Shown in pieces: positions 47,405-59,200 of a DNA stretch of 64,000 nucleotides. Origin of the DNA: Pocillopora verrucosa (Eukaryota > Cnidaria > Anthozoa > Scleractinia > Pocilloporidae); contig NC_089322.1 of assembly GCF_036669915.1 (NCBI RefSeq), forward strand, positions 8,188,371 through 8,252,370. Direction: 5' to 3'. A model generated the notes under the pieces. The model was not told the DNA's origin, made no database searches, and saw only the letters and a program-made list of their open reading frames with translations. Each line of letters begins with the position of its first letter. Within the stretch, counting starts at the first letter, position 1. The translations under genes and the position numbers were made by a program.

Positions 47405-48319
47405 CTTTACTCCTCCGATTTAAAACACAACAAGACTTCCAAGGAGAAATTTCATTTAGGGAGCTGAGTAAAGGAAAAGAATTTGTAAACGGTTCTCGAA
47501 TGTCCCTCCCAAACTGCAGCTGAGATTCGTACCCTTCTTGCCATGGTGGTTATGTTCTTGAACGATGCAAATTTCTTGGGTAGCTTTGGCTTGTTCTGTA
47601 AAGAATACCTGACGATTCCCATTAATTGGTGGACGTATCTAAACCTGAATTAGTACGTCTAGATTTGCGTATAACGATGGAGGAACGAACTCGCCTAGAT
47701 TCCATGTTGCTGTGCTTCTGTTTAGCAAGAAATGTAGATCATCAGAGACACTTTCGGCTGTAACGAAACAATTCCTGGTCGATGCTTCATGAAAATTTGG
47801 AGCCATGTTTTGTTATTTGGAAGAACTGACTTTTAAGATTTTAAACACAAAAGGCTAAATGTCTTGTAAATCTTCAATGGCTCATGTAGTGGCCAAATTT
47901 TATTTTGAGAAAAGCTCTCTTAGATTACAAGTTTTGCTGTAACAATTAAAGATATTTATTTAAATTTAGAACGATGAAAATATGCAAAAGAAACATCCCC
48001 TATTGAAAATATCGACCAAAGAGCTGAGGAAAAACTGAAACACCTAGGTGAGGTAAAGGAAGACGGGAAAAAATGTCCTTTTTTGTTTTCACAATATTTT
48101 CATACGCCACAGAACATTAAGAATAACTCGAAGTTATGGACATTATGACTGACTTGACTTTAAAAATAAATAACTTAAAGACAAACCCTTGTTAACTTTG
48201 TTTTTTCAATTAAATAGAATCGCACATATGAAAATAAATTTCGCATAATAAAAGAGTGTATCTAGGCCGTCAGATTTTCTTGCTCAATGCCTGTAACCTG
48301 TTCCCTATTCGTTTCATTC
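47405..48319. other. Convergent 3' regions, no gene seen
   Basis: GEMIN2 and the RRxS protein gene converge here. The 900 bp must hold both 3' UTRs. No additional ORF, RNA gene or repeat was recognised. Confidence 0.55.
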
Positions 48320-50118
48320 TCAGAGGTGATATTTTCTTGCAGTGCCTGTAAAGAATCTGTCCTGTTTGGAGGTTCTTTGAGTGACTTCAATGCTGGTGTC
48401 CTCGTTATTTTTATTTCCTTCTTTCTTGGCTCCAGACAAACGTCTTCGCCATTTCTGAAATCGATTCATCTTGCGCTCTGTTTTGTAGTTTTCAGACCCC
48501 ACACTTCCTCTGCGTTCACTTCCGTCAATTTCACTTCCTGATTGTACGCTTCCGGTGTCAAATGACTTTCGGCGGGATTTATCTGAAGCCCAACTGTCCT
48601 TGCGTCCCTTGTTTGTGCTTTTTTTCCCTTCACTTCCTCTGCGTTCACTTCCGTCAAGTTCACTTCCTGATTGTACACTTCCTCTGCGTTCACTTCCGTC
48701 AAGTTCACTTCCTGATTGTACGCTTCCGGTGTCAGGTGACTTTCGGCGGGATTTATCTGAAGTCCAACTGTCCTTGCGTCCCTTGTTTGTGCTTTTTTTC
48801 CCTTCACTTCCTCTACGCTCACTTGTGGTGAATTCACTTTCTCTTCGTCTACCTACCACGTCATCTGATTTCCGGTGCAGTTTATCTACGACATATGAAA
48901 CTGATTTGTTTTCATCCGTGCTTTTCTTTCGGAAGATGGGCATGCTCCGGCTGGCTGCCTTGCCTTTGTAGCTATCTTTACTTTCGCTTTTCCTTCGTTC
49001 ACCCATGTCTAATTCACCTCCTGTTCCCGCACCTCCGGCGTTAAGTGACTCCCTTTGGGATTTCTCTTTGAAGTACTGGATAGCTAATTTTTCATCTGTG
49101 CTTTTCTGCCTAAATTTGTGCATGCTCCGACTTTCTGATTGTAGAAGAGGCTCGAGTGTTCGTTCACCAGGTGGAGTGGGAAGCTCAGAAGAGAGCGGCG
49201 TCAATGTGGGATCACTTTTCCTTTGGATGTCCAGATGGGATTCCAAGGCTGGACAAGCGCATGCGCCCTGACATCCGTTGCTGCAGTAGGCAGTGACTGG
49301 TTCCGTTTTAATGTCACTGTTTGAAGAGCTGTTTTCTTCCTATAGGGAAAAACAGCAGTGTATGATGACCTCTAGTGTTCTGTTAGCTTTTACAGCGGTA
49401 TGAGTAATTTTAATTATTTGTGCCCGAAATTACGCAGTTTCTAATTACGTGTCAAGCAAACTGATTCAGAAAATTTGGTGTTCGAGGAACTTATGCTGGC
49501 CCTCTTTCAAGAGACATCCACGATAAACTGGCCGACCGATACGGTTGTGGATACGTTAATCATTGTCCCTGACTTAAGTAACTATCACGCGTGAATAGTA
49601 CTGAGGCGAATCACGTTAGTATTCACAGGAATAACTAGAAGCAATTTGCTCTTAAGGTGTTTGTCTGAAAGGACTGAGGTGCAAGTCTTCTTGGTGGACT
49701 CTTAATTTTTGGACTTCCTATGCTCGCGAAGATTATTCATATTGTTTTTGTTGCAGTTTATCCAATTACGTATAAACTCTAAACAACCGCTCTTCCGTCC
49801 ATCATGAAATATGTATTTTTCCAGTTTTGTGAGTAATGTCTCTAAAAAGTACTCCTCGGCACCCTTCGAAAAACCTTTCACGGAATACAACATTAAATAC
49901 AAACTGTTTCCTTTTACCTTCCCAATATTTTCATTAATTGATGGATCAGTTGACGGAGGTGTCACTACTATCTGCGGCGCAGGCTTTGCATTCTCTGTCA
50001 ATTTGTCTCTGTGCAAAACTATGAGGGAAACTATTAAAACATGCACAAAGCCAAGAGTTATCACGACCCACGGCTCTAATTCGCCGAATAACAGGGACAG
50101 TGTGTTTGATAGTGACAT
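48320..50118 (-). CDS. Probable membrane-anchored protein with RRxS repeats
   Basis: Proposed exons are 50118-49918 and 49339-48320, joined in phase 0 (donor AAG|GTAAAA, acceptor CCCTATAG), for 406 aa. Exon 1 holds a hydrophobic anchor (WVVITLGFVHVLIVSLIVL), probably a type III/signal-anchor segment with a short N-terminus. Exon 2 starts with an acidic stretch and a Cys cluster (CSNGCQGACACP). It continues as a basic, Ser-rich, apparently disordered tail with many R-R-x-S sites (ERRGS, SRRKS, ERRKS). A unit containing SERRGSEGKKSTNKGRKDSW occurs twice, next to a shorter GSELDGSERRGS repeat. RRxS is the PKA-type basophilic kinase consensus. Without splicing, exon 1 would read on to a stop near 49702, an alternative. 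The family is not recognised. The exon 2 ORF is solid; the join is an inference. Confidence 0.55.
49340..49917 (-). other. Intron or alternative coding extension
   Basis: This interval separates the two proposed exons of the RRxS protein. The exon 1 frame stays open for another 71 codons (to 49702), through residues such as YFLETLLTKLEKYIFHDG. A retained-intron product ending after the anchor segment is therefore possible. Nothing else is seen. Confidence 0.45.
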
Positions 50119-50806
50119 TTTTGTTGTCACATTTTGTTTACAGCTCGCGTAATACGTTACGTCATAAAGATTCATTTTGCGACGAAGAGTCATGTTTAAT
50201 GCGCGCGCAGTACACGCGCTAACTCTCGTCCCACTCTTCGCGCGGTTACAACATTTCTGGCATTGCATTGGCCCCGAGGAGCGGAATTTAAATCAAACCA
50301 ATCTTTAAAACTTAAAACTCGGGAGGATGTTGAAGCTTCGAACTGATCGACGCGAACAAAATCTAATTTCCCAGGGAAGGGAGTTGGTTGTTTAATCCGG
50401 AAATTTTGGGGTTAAAGGGCCCCTCCCTTTTCATGTAGTTATTTGTCTCTTAGAGAAAAAACTGAACTCACAAGACCACATTTTCAGGGAGGGTGTTTTT
50501 GTTTGTTTGTTTGGCGTTCATTACGTGAATGGATTATTTGCTATGGTTTTGGAGTCCAAAGTTTCTAACATTTAGAACTTGGTATCAATTAAGTTTGGTA
50601 ACGAGAGGGTCAGGTGAACAGTAGAGGTTAAGACTGCAATGGAGATGAAAACAGACAGCTGTTGTAATTATCAAATTCCCCTGGTTTATTTGAGGCAGTA
50701 TGCGCAGCTTATTTAACTTTCCCTAATCAAACTAGTCAAGCCTTTAAAAGCAATGATAGCAAGCTAGCAAAAAATCAGTTCTTGCACGGAGGTAGTGTAG
50801 AACTGT
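50119..50806. other. Intergenic region
   Basis: Holds the 5' region of the RRxS gene and the 3' UTR of the next minus-strand gene. The open frame upstream of 50118 runs on to an ATG at 50268, which would add 50 Cys/Arg-containing residues; I judge this less likely to be coding. AATAAA (minus, 50690-50685) fits the 3' end of the gene at 50807. Confidence 0.5.
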
Positions 50807-51803
50807 TCAGACGTAGCTGGCATAGACATCAAAGCAGACCTTTCCAGCGTTATCTCCTTCGTACCAATTCATCAAGTCTTCGCCATACCACACACGGAGC
50901 TGATGTCCCCGGTAAACATAACGAGGATGGAAGAACGACAGAATGAGCTCTGGGGAATTCGCGCCGTATCCGGGAACTTTAGACCACTTTCCCGCTTGAT
51001 AATTAAACTTGAGGAACTGGTTTGGTGGCAGAAGGATTCTGTTAAGTGATGTTGTTATGACAACGTTAACATAATCTTTTAAATGACCACAACCCCAGTG
51101 AGACCAGTAAATGGGGTTGTGCTTGTTGCAGGTGACGTAGCCGTAACGGTGAACCAATTTCATCGCAGCCAGCCTACCAGCGAATGGCATCGTAACAGTG
51201 CCAAAGAGGTTTCCGCTTGCGCTAAAACACACCGGGGAGAAGTTCAGTCGATAGAAACCGTCTGTGGATTAAAAAAAAAAAAAAGCGCCAGATATTAAAA
51301 CAGGTTATGACGATGGTTGAATTATAAAATATTCACTTGCTCCGATTCTCTGTAACAATTCAAATTTGACCATTTCACTCTTCTTGTTTTAGAGATAGCA
51401 TCTTCTGCTACATGTCGTTCTCGCAAATTCAAAACTTCAAGTTCATGGCACGTTTTTCATGACTGTTTAGCTGATGGTGATTCAATGGAAAAAATGTAAG
51501 GCTCTTATAAATTCTCCCTAGAAAAAGTAAAATTTCAAATTTTTAACAGATTCTAATTTGAAAAGTTACAGAAAAAAATTCAGTAGATGTCGCAAGACAA
51601 AAGCAATTACAGCTGATGATCTACTTACGCTTCGAAGCTGCTCTTTTTGTGATTATGGAATTACCCGAAGCGGGATCAAAACTTTCCTTGCCGTTTGATT
51701 TTGTGCTCGCGTCTTGGACACTGTCGCTGTTCATTTCGGTTGGAATGTCCGCAGCCAGCGAACCAAGAGTAAATAGGCACAAGCACAGCAAAATGGACTT
51801 CAT
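50807..51803 (-). CDS. Secreted protein of unknown family, 209 aa
   Basis: Two exons, 51803-51629 and 51261-50807, joined in phase 1. A clear signal peptide (MKSILLCLCLFTLGSLAADI) opens exon 1. A short Ser/Asn-rich pro-like segment with dibasic sites (ITKRAASKR) follows just before the junction. Exon 2 encodes a compact aromatic-rich domain with few cysteines (VCF, VTCNK, WGCGH, KVCFDVYA), plus WYGEDLMNWYEGDNAGKVCF near the end. Processing at KR and secretion of the mature domain are inferred. I have seen this kind of GEDL...DNAGKVCxDVYA ending in cnidarian uncharacterised proteins but cannot name a family. Own TATA box at 51872-51866. Confidence 0.8.
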
Positions 51804-51865
51804 CTTTCTTCGATCAACCTTCGTAATCGAACAGTTATGGAATAACAACTCTTAGTCGAGGAAGG

Positions 51866-51872
51866 ATTTATA
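51866..51872 (-). promoter_or_regulatory. TATA box of the secreted-protein gene
   Basis: TATAAAT on the minus strand about 65 bp upstream of the ATG, giving a likely short 5' leader of about 35 nt. Confidence 0.5.
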
Positions 51873-52249
51873 AAGCTTAATTTTATCGATTTTGCAGATG
51901 CAGAAATCGCGTCGCTACAAGTTTTGAAGCGGATGTTAATAAGTCAGTACTTGGCAATCGTAAATCTGGACTAGAGCTATGCTAAAATAGCAACTGACAA
52001 TTCTTGACATCTAAAAATATGAAAACAGAGACGCGATTTTTGGCCTTACGATGAAACGAAAATGAGAGACTTTTTATTCCCAAGAAAAGTGAACCGCAAG
52101 CAAAAATTTCATTTGATATTCGCTGAGAAAACTTCGATTAGCAATTATGTTTACGTTTTTCTGGAAGAGCATATTTGAATACATTGATTAACCTTATGTA
52201 AATTTTTCATACGTACACGGTACACAGGGGATATGTTTCTGGAGGGGCT

Positions 52250-52400
52250 TAACGGAGTTAGCCGTAAAACAGCCACAAAAATTTAGCCGTAAGGCGTAAA
52301 AATTGAAAAATTGTAACTGTTGGCCGTTAAAAAAGTTAGCGACAAAAAATTCAGTTGACAACAATTGAAAGATGTTTCCATAAGCCTAAAATTCGTCAAA
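52250..52400 (+). repeat. TTAGCCGTAA-type degenerate short repeats
   Basis: GTTAGCCGTAAAACAGCCAC, TTTAGCCGTAAGGCGTAAAA, GTTGGCCGTTAAAAAAGTTAGC and later CAGCCT/CAGCCAT words, spaced about 15-25 bp. A weak array, similar in style to the MKLN1 intron arrays. Confidence 0.45.
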
Positions 52401-53218
52401 ATGTTAACCTTCAGCCTCAACAGCCATCATCCCGGTGAGACCTTTCTTTCGCGCGTCAAAACAGCCAGGTTATGAAAAAAGGTCAGTTGGAAAAAATAAC
52501 CCAAGGAATTACGCCCTTAATATTTTACAAAAATCATTGTGTATCGAAATTCCAAAAGATAAAACAATATAATTAATTAAAAACATTCTTGAGGAAGCGG
52601 AGTTAATTCGTAAAACGATAGTGACATTTGTGTCAACAGTACAATGTCATTAGAACTAAGTTTTTCCCGTTTTATTTCGAATATATTTATAATAGCACTG
52701 GTCAACGGATGCGCTTCCTGTTACATTGTAGTTATTGTGTTTTGACCAAATGTTTATTTTTCGAAAGACCTCCGCAATCGCTCTAAAATAACAACAATTA
52801 AGACATGTAAAGTACAGAGATTTTTGTCCGAAATAAGTTTTTTGACTTAACAGATGATTCGTATTCGATCGAACTTTAGCGTAAACAACGTTTAAACTTT
52901 TCTTGCTGAGTTTTAAGTTTTAGATGCGAAAAAATTGACCGCTTTTTCTTCTTGAGGTAAAAGGATGCCATTTGGTGAAGAAAAACTACCGTTTACCTTG
53001 TCTACTTTATAACTACTTTATTGCAAACGAAGAACAAGAAAGAAAATATTTCTAATCCAATTTTCGCAAATGGTCTCGTAATTCAAACATAAAGTGTCAA
53101 ATCATTCAAATGTTCAGCATTTCCTGTTTAATTTTGCATTGATACGTTTTCCAATACGCAAAAAAATTATTAGTTCACGTTCCATTCCCTGTCCCTGAAA
53201 AATTAATTGATGATGAAA

Positions 53219-53370
53219 GGGAGCAAGTTTCTAAAGAAACTGTGGTGTTCCGTCGATAGGGATGTAGCAAAATAATTTGGTTTTATTGACTGAGTTGATA
53301 ATGAAAATTAACCCATGTAAAGAGACGCTAAAGCTGTCGGACGCTTCAAGCTTTGGCTCCTCACCGACTG
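53219..53370 (+). repeat. Foldback family D, left half
   Basis: GGGAGCAAGTTTCTAAAGAAA, GGTTTTATTGACTGAGTTGA, TGAAAATTAACCCATGTAAAG and CTAAAGCTGTCGG follow the left-terminus and left-arm order of the family. Confidence 0.6.
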
Positions 53371-54059
53371 AATCTTTCACACGTTCCCGCAGAATGGGAA
53401 ACGAGATGTATTAACGGTAATTCATCCTTTTTGGGTGAATTCGATTGCCATTTTTTTCTCTGCGTAATGTTTAATTAGAAACAGTATCAAAGCTCAAAAC
53501 TGTTCGCCATTCTTCATCTCTTTAAATTTTATAAGCGATTTCAAACCGATTCAAAAAATTCCTGTCGTCGATTTTACCATAACTGTTCCTTCTACCTATA
53601 CCATCAAAATTAATCAGTGTTATTGGCTCATACCTAGTTTCCCTTCACAGCGTCTCTAATGTCATTCGTGGCTTAAATGTGATAAAAGCGTTTTCATTAA
53701 ATCGATGTCGTATGTTAAATCCTTTTAGTGCTCAGCAGCGAAAAAAACATGTAATGGGGCATACTTTTGAATACAAGCCTTCAGATCACCTGTCTTGTGC
53801 TCAAGCCTTTTTCATGTCTCTTCTTTCCGACTACTGTATTCAAAAAATATTCGAGATATATTTTTAAAAGTTTTCAATCTGCTCACCAAAATAAACGCAA
53901 TTGAGATTATTCCAGGTTGTTGTTTTGCGATGAACGACACGGAAATTGATCATTTTCAAACGCACGTGCACATTCTCGCTGCCGCTGTTGCTGATGTTAC
54001 GTTGTCGCTTGATTAATTTAATTTTCTACGCTACTAGGCCATCAATTAATTCCCTGCGA

Positions 54060-54560
54060 CGTAATTTCATAGCGATTGGAGAGAACTGAAACCAACGCTA
54101 CATCTCTCTTAACCTGAGAGATTCTGCTACGCTCATGGTCAGACTTCTAGATTACACTAGACAACATTTGTTTTACACGTTTGAACGCCATTTTGACACG
54201 ACCAACATTGGGGAAAATATTGAAAAGTTTAATGTAAGTCCATGCCGTTTAGAACTGAACTCTGCAAAATGTATTTTTACTAATTTGTCCGCTGCAGGAC
54301 AATTTCTTTAAAGGAATTGGAGTGAACAGAAACTAACGCTTCATCTTTCCTAAATAGGAGATTTTTCTACGCTTTTAGCCGACTTCCATGCCTGTTGATC
54401 TAACTTTAGTGCCAGTTTGACACGTCAGTAAGACTAATTAGATTTGAACTCTGCATAATGTTCTTACCGAGATGTTTTTGTTACCATTGTGCGAATGTTA
54501 TGTTCTATTTTTTGTTTTCTTCAGATTTAGGAGCCGAAAGAAACTAAATCTACGGCTATA
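54060..54560 (+). repeat. Tandem units of about 240 bp, diverged
   Basis: TTGGAGAGAACTGAAACCAACGC / ATTGGAGTGAACAGAAACTAACGC, then GAGATTCTGCTACGCTC / GAGATTTTTCTACGCTT, then CATTTTGACACG / AGTTTGACACG, about 245 bp apart. A third partial start (GCCGAAAGAAACTAAATCTACG) is near 54530. Confidence 0.6.
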
Positions 54561-55049
54561 GCAGACAAGTGCTTAAAATTTCGTGGCACATAACGCAGCG
54601 AGTGTGTGGTGCGCGAGTATCGGGATTATGTCGTGCGCTACACGCTTGGCGGAACCCACGCTGCGAGGTTGTTTGACGTTTGAGAGACGGTGAGTTGACT
54701 CGCGCTACACCAATATAAAGGAACGGATGGTTATTTGTCACCTGAGTGGGAGGGCAAAGCTTTAGGATTTTGGTCGTAAGATGAAAATTACTCCAGATTT
54801 GTATAATGCAAATTTGTACAATCCCCCCAATCCCTCCCCCACTCATTAGCAGTTAATAGGTAGTTAATTTTCTATACTCTGTTGGCGACGACTGATCCCC
54901 CCTCCGTTTCCTCGGAAAACCACGTGATCCACCAACATCCTAATCCCAACACACCCCACCCCATCCCCCTCTCTGAGAGACAAATAATTACTAATTCCTC
55001 ATCTCGTGGTTTTTTCCCTAATGAAGTGAAATAATGTATAGATTTAGCC

Positions 55050-55310
55050 AAGCCTAAAAGCGGAGTTTGCCTTTTTTCCCGCATGTCGCAAGGGCACAAC
55101 GCCTCGCCCCGGTCAGGACTGGAACCCGGGTCGTACGACTCGGAGCCCGGTGCACTAACCACTGGACTACTGGACAAAGCCGTGGCGTTGGCGTGCCCGC
55201 GGTACAGTTGACCACGCATGTTAAAAGTAGCACCTTGGACGGTCGGTTGTACTGTCGTGCGGTCATAAGTCCAAATTTTTCTGGCTTGATGGGTTACTAC
55301 TACCATTTTG
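55050..55310 (-). mobile_element. tRNA-derived SINE (Glu/Asp-like head)
   Basis: On the minus strand, TAGTCCAGTGGTTAGTGC (A-box region) is followed about 35 nt later by CCCGGGTTCCAGTCC (B-box-like, one mismatch). This resembles the D and T arms of tRNA-Glu/Asp. The acceptor and anticodon arms do not fold cleanly. The surrounding sequence has no gene. A SINE remnant or tRNA pseudogene. Confidence 0.55.
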
Positions 55311-56210
55311 TATAATTATGGGGCTACGCTCTGCGAGCTCCGCTACAAGAGGCCTAACGGATTTTTTTTCCATGAAATTATCATCAGTAATTGCATTACA
55401 ATTTTCACATTCAAAAACTACTAAACAACGCTACAATTTCCCTTCTTTCCGAGCCTAAAATAGTAAAAAAATGAAACAAAACCAACGATGAAGAAAATTG
55501 CTTTTTTCGGTTGTAATTGTTGCCTTTAAGATAGTCAAATGACTCTCTTTAACCAAAAAATCCATTAGCACTTGCTATGAAATACAATCATTAATAACTG
55601 AAACAAATAGAGTTGGTAATGCTGTCTTGTGATTCCGTGGCATAATGTCGTTGGAAGAAGTGGCCATCATTGGGCCATTCTAAGCAAAATGATTGCGTGC
55701 TTAAACACATACAAAATAGCTAAACTCGGATTTCACTTATTTTTCATAAAATCTCCAAATCTTCACTATAAAAGAATAGCGAAAAATAACTTGTTTAAGC
55801 TACAGAAAATATTTTCACTCGTCTTAAAACGGCCGAAATCAGATTGCAATTATTTTACTTTTGGCCTGTTTGTAATAACGTAAAATTTAACCTCTCTTTT
55901 TGCGCGATCATATTCATTAGTACTTGAAAATCTCGGCCTTCCAGAGGTGGGTTGTTGTCACTGGATCACCTAAATTTGTCTTTTTTGAAGAGCTATAGAG
56001 CAAAATGGGGACAGAGTACAATTCGGAATCAAACTATTGAAATATTTTAACACTTATTGTACAAAATGAATTTAATTTTCACCGTATAATTGTCACCCTC
56101 TTAATCACTAATCTCAATATTAAAAGCCTTATCGCCTTTATTTCAATGATGCAATTAGGCATTATAACATATTGTGCTCACCAAGTTGTTTGTGTTATAA
56201 TCATTTTAAT

Positions 56211-59200
56211 ATGTCCTCTCTTCAGGTAGCGATGATAGTTCTCCTCTCTCTGACTTTCCCGTGCGTAGTTCGAACTCTCACGGGATCGTGCTCAAAAACC
56301 AAACGATTTGAACTTGTTGGAACAGGTAAGCGAATGTTATTGTCTGAACATTTAAAGATATTTAAAATAAGATGGATGAACATACTTAGTTATGCAACTA
56401 TGTACCGTTCAAATTGCATGTATTTTTTGTCTCAAAACTTGGCTATAATTGTCGGTAACGGTAGAATAATCTTAGTCAAAACAGATCTGCTTTTTATTCT
56501 TATAAAATTCAGAGATAAATGTAATGATGTTTTCAAAATTTCTTGGCCATTTTACAATTTAAAGAGAACTTTCTCCGTTGTTCGTTGTTGTAATTACTCG
56601 AAGCTGCGTTTTGGAATGACCTCAGGATTGAAAAAAACACTTAAACAATAACAGCAAATGAGAGATGGGAAAGGAGTAATTATGAATTTTTTTCCATACC
56701 TTAACCCTAGGATTTGTCTTGTTGAATCATGAGATCAAAAGGGTGACAGTTGTCTCGTTCTTGGACTGTGCAATGGAGTGTACAGCGACTCGTGAATGCA
56801 GATCTTTCAGTTTTAATTCAAATGAAAGCGTGCAGGGTAACTGTCAGCTGAATGACGCCACACAAAGTATATGCTCACCTTCCGAGTGCAAAAAGTCTGA
56901 TGGACTTGTGCATTACGAAGCCAGCCACTTGGTTAGTAAATATTACCAGTTTTTATGCAAAAAAGAGATGTACTCTGTTTAGGATTCAGACTTACTCAGA
57001 CATTATATAAAGGGTTTGACTGTACTGAAGTATAATATAACGAGAAATTCTACAGGAAAGTTGGAGAACCTTTCCCAATTACACATCCCTATTGTAAACG
57101 TTTTGCAGGCTGCAGAAATTAAGCTTCCTTTTCCCAAGTAAACAAGAGAAAAATGAATATCAACTAGGAATCAGTGAAAGGGAAGGAAAGTGTTTAAATA
57201 GTAGCCCAGCGTTCAGTTAGCATAACGAAGCGCCATGATAAACGATGCAACAGTGAAGAAGGAGTGAACGTACGAAGGGGGTTTGGGTCGGGTCGACAAA
57301 CATTTTTCGTTAAAACATTTCCGATAACTGGGTGAAGAGAAGCATCATGGGAGATGTCAATGGGAAATCCCGCACCACCAAACTAGAAATCCTCCAAAAT
57401 TGATCAATCAATTCAATTAAACAATATAAATTGATATCTACAAAGGACATGCTTGCTCTCTTTAGCAACAAATAATATCTTTTGATTTGTTGTAGGGATG
57501 CTTGTCCTCTCCTTGCATGAATCTAGCTCGCTGTCTTGAAAGTTGTTCAGGAGAGTCAACTTTCAAGTGTGAATGTGCTCACAAGAAAACATATGGGGAC
57601 CGCTGCGAATTCTGGACAGGTTTGGTGTCTTGTTAGGGTACATAAGTCATTACCAATGGTTGACAACAGAACTGAATCAAACTGTATGCACCATGGCAAC
57701 TGAAGCAACATGGTGGCTTGCAAGACAAGAGAAAATGATAGAAAATTTCGAATTTAATGATTTTATTTTATGTTTTCTTAATATATTACAAATACACGAC
57801 TTCGCATGCTGATAGAACGACAATTCGTAAACCTAATTGATACCTCAACATCATTTGTGTTATTAAGCGAGTGAAATTAAATTCGGCGTAATCGTCCCTG
57901 AGTCGCGAAATCCCAGCTCTGTTCTACACGTCTCTCAACGCATAGACAGAATACTAGAGACAATAACCGCTCTACTTTTGAACTAGTCGAGCCGAGGGAG
58001 CTGACCTTTAAGCGACAAAAATGAGTTCGAAAACTCGCCAAAGAACACTAAACCCTCCAACTACTTTCATAAAACCATACATTGTCAAAATGTTTGCACA
58101 TTTTATCGACTGCTTTTTTAGCTGATGCCGATCATTTCAACCTTCACTTTCCCTCCGACAACACTTCCAACTTTGTTGTTTTTGATGGAAATATCAACCC
58201 ACTGGAAACATTCACACTTTGTTTGTGGCTGCAGACCTCAGAAAAAGGCAACTTGACTCTTTTTTCGTACGGATCAGCAACTTATTTTCAGTGTAGTGAA
58301 ACTGGAAAATGCGTCTTGGTAACTAAAGGAAAAGAGAGGTATTTATGATTCTTATTGCATGCGATAAACAGAGCCTTGAGTTGGTGCTTATATTCCAAGG
58401 CAAATCTAGAGTATTTTCTTGCTGCATGATTCTCTCTCGAGGTTGTTTCCCGCCCCTCGATAAAATATCTTGAATTTCCAGCTCTCGAAGATTGATGGAC
58501 AATTCGGCCAAGCAACATATCACTTCTCACTAGAAAATAGCGTCATTCTATCCTGTAAGAATAATGATAATAAAAGTAATAATAATGATAAAAATAAAAA
58601 TAATGATGATGAGGTTTTAAGACATTGCGCACAGACCACTTATTGCTCTTGGAGCTTCTGTCACAAAAACCAGGAAAGCAGTTAAAAATAACACATCACA
58701 GTTCAAGTGATAAAATAGAATTTACACTAAAGAGACTAAAGATTTATTCGTTATGAGTCCATCACGAAGAAAGCGTCAAATTCTTTTTTTATTTGTCTAT
58801 TTATTTCTCTTTATTTTTCTATTTGAATTTTTCATTTCGCAAAATACTAACATATATAAGTGCCATCCATTTGGAACTGTTGTTAGACATATCTATCCTT
58901 CTTGGTTGAAAAAGGTTTAACCAATCATAACTGAGATGATAATGTGGTTCAATTGTAAGATATGCGATTTTGGTTCATATTTTTTACATCTTTTCATTCA
59001 TAGAGCATTCTACATTGCACCAATCAACGACGGTCACTGGCATCACTTATGCCTGAGTAAGCAATACCCGAAAGACAGCCTCAACTTATTCGTGGACAGT
59101 CTGAAAGGGCTTCCCGACAATAAGGCAGCTAATCTCGTAAGATTGTTTGAAGGAAGGGAGCAGCTTATTCTTGGGCAGAGGGCGTTGCCCAATCAACGTT

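Larger units (their letters stand above)
51873..56210. other. 4.3-kb gene-poor interval
   Basis: No exon chain could be built on either strand. Short ORFs lack splice context and composition. Recognised content is the TTAGCCGTAA-type array (52250-52400), a foldback D half copy (53219-53370), diverged tandem units (54060-54560) and a tRNA-derived SINE (about 55050-55310). It should also contain regulatory DNA for the two flanking secreted-protein genes, which point away from each other. Confidence 0.55.

Noticed and set aside
48466..48971. ORFs in other frames over the RRxS repeats
   Set aside because: Shadows of the repeated coding sequence; the minus-strand 48320-49339 frame explains the region.
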